The notes below the pieces were generated by a model. That model saw only the letters and a list, made by a program, of their open reading frames with translations, did not search any database and was not told the origin of the DNA. This document shows positions 9,730 through 17,064 of a DNA stretch of 64,000 nt, in pieces. The DNA is from Salinibacterium sp. G-O1 (GTDB lineage Bacteria; Actinomycetota; Actinomycetes; Actinomycetales; Microbacteriaceae): assembly GCF_030063305.1 (NCBI RefSeq), contig NZ_JASISV010000001.1, positions 620,001-684,000 on the forward strand. The letters are read 5' to 3'. The translations under genes were made by a program, and so were the position numbers. Positions within the stretch are counted from its first letter, which is position 1; the number at the start of each line of letters is the position of its first letter.

Positions 9730-11496
9730 GTGACTGACACCCGGGCGCCAGCGCTGGATTCACTCGAGCGACTTCGAGCGTCGCTCGCCGACGCCGGACT
9801 CTCGCTTCCGCTCGACGGCGCGGCCGCCCAGCGCGACGCGGCCGCCGCGGCCGTGCGCCAGATCGACGACTACATCCGACCCCGGCTGGCCAACCTCGAC
9901 GCACCACTGCTCGCAGTGGTCGGCGGGTCGACCGGCTCCGGCAAGTCGACCATCGTGAACGCGCTCATCGGCACACCCACCACCCGGGCTGGCGTCATCC
10001 GGCCGACGACCAGGCAGCCGATTCTTGTGCACGCCCCGGTGGATGCCGGCTGGTTCGCGACCGACCGCATCCTGCCCGGACTCGCGAGGGTGCGCGGGAG
10101 CATCACGGCACCCGGCACGCCGGCCTCGTCGGCCGGAGACGCCCCCACCGCCGACCGCATCAACGAACTCATGTTGCTCGCCCACGACAAGGTGCCGATG
10201 TCACTGGCGATCATCGACGCGCCAGACATCGACTCGGTCGCCGACGACAACCGTGCGCTCGCGGCCCAGCTGCTGGCTGCCGCCGACCTGTGGCTCTTCG
10301 TCACCACCGCAAACCGCTACGCTGACGCGGTGCCGTGGGCGCTGCTCGACGGCGCCGCGTCCCGCAATATCACGGTCGCCGTCGTTCTCAACCGGGTGCC
10401 GCCCGGCGCGGCCGGCGAGGTGCTGCCCGACCTGCAGTCGATGCTCACCGCACGCGGCCTCGCCGACGCGCCAGTCTTCGTGATCGAGGAGCAACCGCTC
10501 GACGCGCTCGGGATGCTGCCAGCCGAGGCGGTTGCAGATCCCCGCGGCTGGCTCACCGACATCGCCTCGGATCGTGCCGAGCGCACCCGCATCGCCGCGC
10601 GCACGCTGCGCGGGGCGATCGTCGACCTCGATCTGAAGGTCGCGTCCATCGCCGCGGCCCGCCAACACCAGCTGGACTGGCTCGATGGCACCGCCACCGC
10701 CGTCGCCCACGAGTATTCGAGCGCGGCGGATGCCGTCGACGAAGCCACCCGCGACGGTGCACTGCTGCGGGGAGAGGTGCTGGCGCGCTGGCAGGACTTC
10801 GTCGGCACCTCCGACGTGTTCCGCAAGGTCGAACGGTGGTTCTCCCGGGCACGCGATTCCGCCACCGCGTGGGTGATGGGGCGGCCTCAGCCGGTCATCG
10901 ACGTCGAGGTACGCATCGAGCACGGGCTGCACGCCGTGATCGTCGACCAGGCGGGACGGGCTGCCGCGGCATCCTGGGCAAGCCTCCAGCGCAGTGAAGC
11001 CGGTCGGATGATCGCCGAGGCGCATCCGGAACTCGGCACAGAAAGCGATGGCTTTGGCGACAGGGCAGCTGCCATGATTCGCGAATGGCAGGGGGCACTG
11101 CTGCGCCTCATCCAGGACAATGCCGGATCCAAGCGGGTCAGGGCGCGCGTGCTCTCGGCAGGCCTCAACGTCGTGACGGTCGCGCTGATGATCGTCGTCT
11201 TTGCCTCCACCGGCGGACTCACCGGTGGCGAGATCGCCATTGCGGGCGGCTCCGCGGTGCTCGGCCAGAAGCTGCTCGAAACGATTTTCGGCGAGGACGC
11301 TGTGCGGCGCCTCGCGGGAGAAGCGCGCACAGACCTCACAGCACGGGTCGACGCGCTCTTCGCGACGGAGGCCGCTCGAGTGACGGCCGCCCTCGACAGC
11401 ACCAGGTTCGGCTCATCCCCTGGCGCGCTGCGGCGCGAATCCGCCGCACTGCTGAGCGATGTCCGCACCGCTGGCGAGAGCGGGGGAACCGAGTGA
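9730..11496 (+). CDS. Dynamin-like GTPase A of a tandem pair
   Basis: This protein of about 588 residues is a P-loop GTPase with dynamin-like layout. The Walker A motif GGSTGSGKST is at about 66-75, followed by a T-rich switch region with RPTTRQP, a DAPDIDS G3 motif and an NRVP variant in place of NKxD. A long helical middle follows, then a hydrophobic membrane hairpin at about 470-520 and an amphipathic tail. Bacterial dynamins act on the inner membrane. Actinobacterial DynA/DynB pairs are known in sporulation septation, but whether these are true orthologues is unclear. Two GTG codons (9727, 9730) are possible starts. CATGCT ending 6 nt before 9730 slightly favours the second. The stop overlaps the next GTPase by 4 nt. 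Confidence 0.75.
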   Translation: MTDTRAPALDSLERLRASLADAGLSLPLDGAAAQRDAAAAAVRQIDDYIRPRLANLDAPLLAVVGGSTGSGKSTIVNALIGTPTTRAGVIRPTTRQPILVHAPVDAGWFATDRILPGLARVRGSITAPGTPASSAGDAPTADRINELMLLAHDKVPMSLAIIDAPDIDSVADDNRALAAQLLAAADLWLFVTTANRYADAVPWALLDGAASRNITVAVVLNRVPPGAAGEVLPDLQSMLTARGLADAPVFVIEEQPLDALGMLPAEAVADPRGWLTDIASDRAERTRIAARTLRGAIVDLDLKVASIAAARQHQLDWLDGTATAVAHEYSSAADAVDEATRDGALLRGEVLARWQDFVGTSDVFRKVERWFSRARDSATAWVMGRPQPVIDVEVRIEHGLHAVIVDQAGRAAAASWASLQRSEAGRMIAEAHPELGTESDGFGDRAAAMIREWQGALLRLIQDNAGSKRVRARVLSAGLNVVTVALMIVVFASTGGLTGGEIAIAGGSAVLGQKLLETIFGEDAVRRLAGEARTDLTARVDALFATEAARVTAALDSTRFGSSPGALRRESAALLSDVRTAGESGGTE

Positions 11497-13082
11497 GCTC
11501 CAAACGAAAGGTCGGCCTCGACGACCGGCTCGCCGCTCTGGCCACGGTGCGCGCCACGGGCGAAGGGCGACTCCCCGACGCTATCGCCCGGCAACTCGAC
11601 GCCGTGCTCACCCATGTCACCGAACGCCGCAAACGCTCCCCGGAGCACACCGTCATCGGTGTCTTCGGCGCCACCGGCTCGGGCAAGTCCAGCCTCGTCA
11701 ACGCGCTCGTCGGGCAGGATGTCGCCACAACCCACGTGCGACGCCCCACGACCAGCGAAGCCCACTCCGTGAGCTGGGATCCGAACGGCGCGAGCGAGCT
11801 CCTCGACTGGCTCCAGGTTCGCAAACGCACAGTTCTCGACGATCCACTCGACCCGCGCGCCAGCACCCTCCTGCTGCTCGACCTGCCCGACTTCGACTCG
11901 ATCGAACGGGCCAACCGCGACATCGCCGAACGGCTCGCCGGTCAGGTGGATGCCCTCATGTGGGTCGTCGACCCGCAGAAGTATGCCGACGAGGTGCTGC
12001 ACGCGCAGTTCATTGCCCCGCATGCCAAACACTCGGCCGTTACCCTCATCGTGCTCAACCAGATCGACCTGTTGCCGGCCGACCAGGTGAACCCCGTCGT
12101 CGACTCATTGCGCGGAATAGTCGAACGCGACGGCATTCCCGGCGCGCGGGTCATCCCTGTCAGCGCCCGCACGGGTGCGGGCATCCCCCAGCTGCGCACT
12201 GCACTCGGCGACCTCACCGCCGCGAAGAAGGCGCGGGAGGCGCGCCTCGCGGCCGATGTCACCACAGTCGCCGCCACGGTTCCGGATGCCGGAAGCGCCA
12301 AGCGCCCGACGGCACGTGACACCAACGCCCTCATCGCCTCGCTCGGTACCGCGGCCGGCGCCGATGTCGTGGCCAACGCCGTCGCGCGCTCCTATCGCAA
12401 GCGCGCCGGCCAGGCCACGGGATGGCCGGTCGTGTCGTGGGTGCTTCGCCTGCGGCCAGACCCGCTCGCCCGCCTCGGTCTCGGGCCCTCGCGCCGCGGC
12501 GACGACCCAGCGTTTCACCGCACGAGCATGCCCGCCCTCAGCGCCGGTGCCGCAGCGCAGGTCTCACTGTCGGTGCGCGGATACACGGATGCCGCGACCG
12601 AGGGTCTCACCGACACCTGGCGCACGGGCATCCGCACTACCGCCGACCAGGCCATCGCCGAGCTTCCGGCTCAACTCGACCTCGCCATCGCCAGCACGCC
12701 GTTGCCCGCCAAGGGCTCGTGGTGGTGGGTGATTTTCGGCATCCTGCAGTGGATATCCGCGCTCGCGGCGCTCGTCGGCATCGGCTGGCTGCTGGGTGCG
12801 GCGCTGCTGCCAAGCGTAGGGTTGCCCGCGTTCGAGGTGCCGAAGGTCGAAGGCTGGGCCGTGCCGACCCTGTTCATCGCGGGAGGGGTGGCCCTCGGCA
12901 TCCTGCTCGGATTGCTCGGCGGAGTGCTGGCCGCCGCGACCTCGGCCGGACGTCGTCGGAGCACCCGTAAGCGACTGCTCGGCTCGGTGGGCGCCGTCGT
13001 CACCCAGACCGCAGTGACCCCGATCCTCACCGAGCTCGACCGTGCCCGTGACTACTCGGCGGCGCTGACGCTGGCCAGATAG
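11493..13082 (+). CDS. Dynamin-like GTPase B of a tandem pair
   Basis: This 529-residue GTPase starts at the GTG overlapping the stop of GTPase A. Its P-loop GATGSGKSS is at 59-67, G3 is DLPDFDS, and G4 is LNQID, close to NKxD. The C-terminal third holds two membrane helices (about 410-440 and 455-485) separated by a short loop, then a basic RRRSTRKR stretch. The two proteins share architecture but are divergent in sequence, so they probably form hetero-oligomers at the membrane. Related annotations include GTPase Era-like, YfjP-like or ABC-transporter-like. The role is inferred only from domain layout and pairing. A strong hairpin follows 18 nt after the stop. Confidence 0.75.
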   Translation: MSSKRKVGLDDRLAALATVRATGEGRLPDAIARQLDAVLTHVTERRKRSPEHTVIGVFGATGSGKSSLVNALVGQDVATTHVRRPTTSEAHSVSWDPNGASELLDWLQVRKRTVLDDPLDPRASTLLLLDLPDFDSIERANRDIAERLAGQVDALMWVVDPQKYADEVLHAQFIAPHAKHSAVTLIVLNQIDLLPADQVNPVVDSLRGIVERDGIPGARVIPVSARTGAGIPQLRTALGDLTAAKKAREARLAADVTTVAATVPDAGSAKRPTARDTNALIASLGTAAGADVVANAVARSYRKRAGQATGWPVVSWVLRLRPDPLARLGLGPSRRGDDPAFHRTSMPALSAGAAAQVSLSVRGYTDAATEGLTDTWRTGIRTTADQAIAELPAQLDLAIASTPLPAKGSWWWVIFGILQWISALAALVGIGWLLGAALLPSVGLPAFEVPKVEGWAVPTLFIAGGVALGILLGLLGGVLAAATSAGRRRSTRKRLLGSVGAVVTQTAVTPILTELDRARDYSAALTLAR

Positions 13083-13100
13083 TTCGCCGGGCCCAACGAA

Positions 13101-13128
13101 ACATGGCCGCCCCAAGGGACGGCCATGT
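13101..13128. terminator. Bidirectional terminator between GTPase B and the BI-1 gene
   Basis: ACATGGCCG and CGGCCATGT form a perfect 9-bp stem with a 10-nt loop, midway in the 58-bp gap between convergent genes. Confidence 0.7.
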
Positions 13129-13140
13129 GCGAGACGGAAC

Positions 13141-13956
13141 TTAGTTGCTGCCTCGAATGATCGAGATCAGGCGGAGGATCTCGACGTAGAGCCAGATGAT
13201 GGTCAGCGTGATCCCGAAGGCGGCCTTCCAGCCCCAGCGGCTGGGAGCTCCGCCATCAACACCCTGCTTCACCGAGGTGAAGTCGAGCACCAGCGAGTAC
13301 GCGCCCATGAGGATCGCGAGAGGTCCGATGATGAGTCCGAGCGGGATTCCGAATACCTCGGTGCTCGCCAGACCCCACGGGTCGTTATTCAGGCCGGTGA
13401 GCTGGGTCACGACGTTGAACAGCGAGAAGATGAGGTACGAGATGCCCGCGATCATGAAGATCTTCGTGGCCTTCTTCGACGCTCGCACCTTGCCGTTGGC
13501 GAAGAGCGCCAGGGTGACGCCGAACACGATGCCGGTTCCGATCAGCGCCTGGAAGATGATCCCGGGGGCGCTGGCTTCGACAACCCGCGAGAGGCCGCCG
13601 ACGAAGATGCCCTGGGCGACCGCGTAGGCGAGCACCAGCGGGGGTGACGGCTGCTTCTTGAAGATGTTGACTAGCGCGAGCACGAATCCGAGCAGAGCAA
13701 ACGGCAGCATGAGCGCGGGGATGTTGTAGCCGATGACTCCGCCGCCCACGACGAACGCGAGGGTGATGACCGTCTTGAGGATCGTGTTCTCATAGGTCAT
13801 CCGGTCGGTCTCGGCAGGGCCGGCCGACGGGCGGTTGTAGATCTCCTGAAGCTGATCTGCTGAGAGGCCAGGCTGAACCTGGGTGCTCATTTTTGCTGCG
13901 GCAGTCGCCGGGGTGGCGAAAGATTTAGCGCTGAATGCGGGGTTGGACATGGCCAT
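13141..13956 (-). CDS. Bax inhibitor-1/YccA family membrane protein
   Basis: This 271-residue protein has a hydrophilic N-terminus of about 65 residues, rich in Ala, Ser and Pro, and then seven predicted membrane helices, the BI-1/TMBIM fold. These proteins are Ca2+-leak or stress-related channels in the cytoplasmic membrane. The bacterial role is poorly defined. The start at 13956 is preceded by GAAGGAG with a 10-nt spacer. A second in-frame ATG lies two codons later. The long N-terminal extension with SADQLQEIYNRPSAG is typical of the actinobacterial subgroup. It lies 44 nt downstream of a small membrane gene on the same strand but has its own ribosome binding site. Confidence 0.88.
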   Translation of the reverse strand: MAMSNPAFSAKSFATPATAAAKMSTQVQPGLSADQLQEIYNRPSAGPAETDRMTYENTILKTVITLAFVVGGGVIGYNIPALMLPFALLGFVLALVNIFKKQPSPPLVLAYAVAQGIFVGGLSRVVEASAPGIIFQALIGTGIVFGVTLALFANGKVRASKKATKIFMIAGISYLIFSLFNVVTQLTGLNNDPWGLASTEVFGIPLGLIIGPLAILMGAYSLVLDFTSVKQGVDGGAPSRWGWKAAFGITLTIIWLYVEILRLISIIRGSN

Positions 13957-14000
13957 TAGTGGTCGTCTCCTTCGGCCTCGCGGCCATCGTTACGTCAAAT

Positions 14001-14516
14001 TTAGCGGAAAGCAGTCGGGGATTCGCTGAGTTTCTGTCCGCCTGCAGCGATCAGCCGGGCGCACCATGCAGATCCCACAAAAACGGTCATCGAGATGACG
14101 AGCGCGAGCGGCATTCCCGAGTACTCCATGAAGAACTGGGGGATGATGAATCCGTTGGCCAACGGCAACACCACAGTGAGGTAACTCGCTGGCGGCCGGT
14201 GGCGCACGAGCAGCCAGCACAGGTACGGAGCGACGAGCATCCACATCGATGCCGGCCCCGTCAGCATCAGCCAGATCTGCGCCGTCGTGGGTACGATCAC
14301 GAGCATCCGGCGCCAGCCAGCCGACGGCATGATCGACCAGCCGACGGCGTGAGTTGTCGTGCCGATGAGCAGCAGCGGCAGAGTCCAGGTGTTGGAACCC
14401 TGAAGCTGGATGGCGCCCCCGACGATCAGTAGCAGGCCAGCCAGGTAGCGGCCGCGGTATGTACCCCAGCGCAGAGGCAGCGTCGACGTCGGCTCACGCC
14501 AGTGGGGATTGATCAC
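14001..14516 (-). CDS. Hypothetical membrane protein with four to five helices
   Basis: This 171-residue protein, unrecognised by family, has predicted membrane helices at about 24-40, 45-60, 70-92, 100-125 and 135-155, and a basic N-terminal segment with PLRWGTYRGRY. No catalytic motif is visible. The GTG start lies 2 nt after the zinc-ribbon gene stop, so the two are almost certainly one operon and may work together. Codon use and GC look like the neighbours. Confidence 0.7.
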   Translation of the reverse strand: MINPHWREPTSTLPLRWGTYRGRYLAGLLLIVGGAIQLQGSNTWTLPLLLIGTTTHAVGWSIMPSAGWRRMLVIVPTTAQIWLMLTGPASMWMLVAPYLCWLLVRHRPPASYLTVVLPLANGFIIPQFFMEYSGMPLALVISMTVFVGSAWCARLIAAGGQKLSESPTAFR

Positions 14517-14518
14517 GC

Positions 14519-14776
14519 TTAGCGAAACAGCATCGCGAGGGCCACGAACGACCCGATGCTGCCGATAACGGCCAGGACGATGACGACGAGGGCGGGCTTC
14601 GGGAGGCCACGCACCAGGCCGGTCACCGAGGCGGGCTGGTCGGGGCGGATGGCGGCGGGAATCGGCGGGGTGTCCGGTTGTTCGTGGGGCTCGGCCATCA
14701 CGACCGGCGTGCCGCAGGTGATGCAGTACTTCCAGAGCGGGTCAAGCTCTGTGGAGCACGAAACGCAGGCGGCCAT
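14519..14776 (-). CDS. Small zinc-ribbon protein with C-terminal membrane anchor
   Basis: This 85-residue protein begins with CVSC and CITC pairs (residues 4-7 and 18-21) that form a zinc ribbon, followed by a Pro-rich linker and one membrane helix at about 60-82. Such proteins are usually membrane-tethered scaffolds of unknown function. The start is fixed by a TAGCAT hexamer ending 6 nt upstream (leaderless). It shares a 33-bp divergent promoter region with the glycerophosphodiesterase gene and is followed 2 nt later by a small membrane protein gene. Confidence 0.75.
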   Translation of the reverse strand: MAACVSCSTELDPLWKYCITCGTPVVMAEPHEQPDTPPIPAAIRPDQPASVTGLVRGLPKPALVVIVLAVIGSIGSFVALAMLFR

Positions 14777-14782
14777 AGTCGA

Positions 14783-14788
14783 ATGCTA
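14783..14788 (-). promoter_or_regulatory. -10 hexamer for the leaderless zinc-ribbon gene
   Basis: TAGCAT on the minus strand ends 6 nt before the ATG at 14776. It lies inside the 33-bp divergent gap, so its upstream elements must overlap the opposing gene's promoter. Confidence 0.5.
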
Positions 14789-14797
14789 CCGGTGGCC

Positions 14798-14803
14798 TAC
14801 CCT
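14798..14803 (+). promoter_or_regulatory. -10 hexamer for the leaderless glycerophosphodiesterase gene
   Basis: TACCCT ends 6 nt before the GTG at 14810 and fixes that start codon over upstream in-frame alternatives. Confidence 0.55.
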
Positions 14804-14809
14804 TGTGGA

Positions 14810-15781
14810 GTGAGCTCGGCGCATCCACCCCTCGTGATCGCGCACCGGGGGGCCAGCGGGTACCGGCCGGAGCACACCCGCGCTGCCTACGAACTGGCCT
14901 TCGAGCTCGGCGCCGACGCCGTCGAGCCCGACATCGTGGCCACAAGCGACGGCGTGCTGGTGATCCGGCACGAGAACGAGATCTCAGGCACGACGGATGT
15001 TGCCACTCGCGCCGAATTCGCCGGACGTCGCACCACGAAGGTCATCGACGGTGTGACCCACCATGGCTGGTTTACCGAGGACTTCACGTGGGCTGAGCTC
15101 AGCTCGCTGAGAGCGGCGGAACGGCTGCCGGGCATCCGTCGCGAAAGTGCCACGTACGACGGGCGTTTTCCGATTCTGCGGCTCACCGACCTGTTCGGCA
15201 TCATCGATGCGCAGGACCGGCCGCGGGTCATGGTCGCCGAGATCAAGCACGCGACATACTTCGCGTCGATCGGACTGCCGCTCGACGAGCTGTTCACCGA
15301 GGCCGTTTCCGGATGGGCGACATCCGACAATCTCATCGTCGAGAGTTTCGAGCAGACCCTGCTCGGTCAGCTGCGCGACCGGGGGGTGCCCGGCCGATCG
15401 GTCTTTCTCGCCGAGGCGTCCGGGGCGCCGGCCGACCTTGTGGCCCGAGACGGCGGCGACGCGCGAACCTACGCCCAGCACCTCGAGGTGGACGGCCTCG
15501 CACGGTTGGCCGACGAGGTCGATGGGGTGAGCGTCGGCAAAAAGCTGCTGCTGGCCGACGCCGGCCGGTCGTTTGTCGACGGGGCGCACGACGCCGGGCT
15601 TGTCGTGTTCACCTGGACGCTGCGTGCCGAGAACAGCTTCCTCGCCAGAAAGTTTCGGCGCGGCCCCGGGCCCGCAGAGCACGGTGACTGGCTCGGCGAG
15701 TTCCGGCGCGTGCTGGCGACCGGCGTGGATGGCGCCTTCGCCGACCAGCCCGACCTCCTGCTGCGCGCGCTCGCCGACTGA
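14810..15781 (+). CDS. Glycerophosphodiester phosphodiesterase
   Basis: This 323-residue GDPD-family TIM barrel hydrolyses glycerophosphodiesters to glycerol 3-phosphate and an alcohol. Active-site motifs are clear: HRGASGYRPEHT at residues 11-22 with the catalytic His, the metal ligands EPD (about 39-41), and EIKH near residue 143. No signal peptide is seen, so it is probably cytoplasmic, where its product would be a GlpD substrate. The open frame runs about 130 bases further upstream, but the leaderless promoter and the family start support the GTG at 14810. The first copy of a hairpin repeat lies 37 nt after the stop. Confidence 0.9.
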   Translation: MSSAHPPLVIAHRGASGYRPEHTRAAYELAFELGADAVEPDIVATSDGVLVIRHENEISGTTDVATRAEFAGRRTTKVIDGVTHHGWFTEDFTWAELSSLRAAERLPGIRRESATYDGRFPILRLTDLFGIIDAQDRPRVMVAEIKHATYFASIGLPLDELFTEAVSGWATSDNLIVESFEQTLLGQLRDRGVPGRSVFLAEASGAPADLVARDGGDARTYAQHLEVDGLARLADEVDGVSVGKKLLLADAGRSFVDGAHDAGLVVFTWTLRAENSFLARKFRRGPGPAEHGDWLGEFRRVLATGVDGAFADQPDLLLRALAD

Positions 15782-15817
15782 CGCCGCGCGTCCGCGCGTC
15801 CGGTGCATCCCTCCCTC

Positions 15818-15896
15818 CCAAATGAAGGAGATTTCGTCGCGTAGGCCTTGTGGCGCAGACGGCGGCGGTCGTTTGAGAGAAATCTCCTTCATTTGG
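15818..15896. repeat. Long-arm hairpin repeat, copy 1 (3' side of DUF559 gene)
   Basis: Arms at 15818-15834 and 15880-15896 are perfectly complementary over 17 bp (CCAAATGAAGGAGATTT and its complement), around a 45-nt GC-rich loop. It sits 34 nt beyond the stop of the DUF559 gene. The arm core CAAATGAAGGAGA recurs in copy 2 on the other side of the gene. The arms are AT-rich compared with the surrounding DNA. Confidence 0.85.
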
Positions 15897-15930
15897 ATGA
15901 CGGAGCGGGAGGGCCGTGCCGGCGAGGGCC

Positions 15931-16830
15931 CTACAGGTGATCGCCTCGGGCGACCGCGGCCAGGACAGCGGCCTCGACCTCTGCCCAGCGGAACATCACC
16001 TGGACGTAGCTGAAGCGCAGCACCCGATATCCGAGCGCACTCAACACCGCATCCCGCCGCCGATCTGCCTCGAATGTCTCGGGGCTCGTGTGGTACTCGG
16101 CTCCGTCCACCTCGATCACGAGCCGGGTGCCGATCAGGAAGTCGATTCGCCCGACGGTCGGAATGCCCACCTGACGCCGCAGCGGGAACGGAAGATCGCG
16201 CATCCTGAACCACAGGAGCCCCTCGATGCCCGACTCGCAGATTCCGTCGATGCGCCGCAACCACGGTTGGTGCACGGCAGGGGCGGCGGGGATAGACCTC
16301 CTCCACTCGGGCCAGAGTTCGGGCCGGCGGTGAAGCAGCAGCCCGGCGACGGCAGACACTATGTCCGGAGTCTGGCAGGAAACGAGATCCCGGATGGCGG
16401 CCAGCGGCGGCAACAGAAGGCGGCCTGGCGCGTCACCGTCGCGCCAGTGCACCACCACCCCAGATTCCGCGGCGGCAGCGATGCGAGAATGGGAATCGCG
16501 TGGCATCCGGAGCCTGCAGGCGTTGTGCGCGACAGACACGTGCAGCCCGGGGTTCGCGACGAGGCCGGCCCCCTGAAGTTCGAGCGCGGAGAGGCAGGTG
16601 AGCCGGCCGCCGACCCTCGCCGCGGCCAACACCGCCGGGTGCACATCGTGGTGCGAGTACCAGCCCGGGCGCACCCTCACGATTGACCGCGAGCGGATGG
16701 CGGCCGCGATGTCGTCCCGTGTGTGGCCGCGGGCGTGCAGCTCGAAGGTGGCGGCGAGTCCGTCCAGCGCGGAGATGGATGCGCGGACGCTCGTGACTCG
16801 GATCCCGGCTCTGGTTGCTGTTGTGCTCAT
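15931..16830 (-). CDS. DUF559 nuclease-fold protein with AbiEi-like N-terminal domain
   Basis: This 299-residue protein comes from the ATG at 16830. The longer open frame would run into the hairpin repeat. The N-terminal about 90 residues fit an AbiEi-type winged-helix domain (HARGHTRDDIAAAIRS, VRVRPGWYSH). The C-terminal about 110 residues fit DUF559, a Vsr/restriction-endonuclease-like fold: GRIDFLIGTRLVIEVDG carries the D-x(n)-E-x-D core, followed by DRRRDAVLSALGYRVLRFSY. Such proteins are abundant in Actinobacteria with no settled function. The gene is flanked on both sides by copies of the same hairpin repeat, an arrangement resembling a small mobile unit. Nuclease activity is predicted from the fold, not shown. 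Confidence 0.8.
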   Translation of the reverse strand: MSTTATRAGIRVTSVRASISALDGLAATFELHARGHTRDDIAAAIRSRSIVRVRPGWYSHHDVHPAVLAAARVGGRLTCLSALELQGAGLVANPGLHVSVAHNACRLRMPRDSHSRIAAAAESGVVVHWRDGDAPGRLLLPPLAAIRDLVSCQTPDIVSAVAGLLLHRRPELWPEWRRSIPAAPAVHQPWLRRIDGICESGIEGLLWFRMRDLPFPLRRQVGIPTVGRIDFLIGTRLVIEVDGAEYHTSPETFEADRRRDAVLSALGYRVLRFSYVQVMFRWAEVEAAVLAAVARGDHL

Positions 16831-16905
16831 GGCGCGACTGTGACGTATCACGCGCCGCGCGGCGCCAGGATCCGCGGAACTGTGGAAAAGCATCCGCCTA
16901 CCCAC

Positions 16906-16982
16906 CAAATGAAGGAGAAGACGGCGCGACGAGCGCGTTTGTGCGGGCCACCGCACGGAGGCGGCGAAATCTCCTTCATTTG
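16906..16982. repeat. Long-arm hairpin repeat, copy 2 (5' side of DUF559 gene)
   Basis: CAAATGAAGGAGA at 16906-16918 is perfectly complementary to TCTCCTTCATTTG at 16970-16982, around a 51-nt GC-rich loop. It lies in the 234-bp divergent gap between the DUF559 gene and pcrA. The arm core is identical to copy 1 while the loop has diverged, which suggests selection on the arms or a recent shared origin. Confidence 0.85.
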
Positions 16983-17064
16983 AGAGTGGGGGATGCGGAG
17001 ACGGGGACAGGGACGTGGGGGCGGAGGCCGCGCGCGTCGGCGGTCGCGCCTAGAATTGCGGGCG

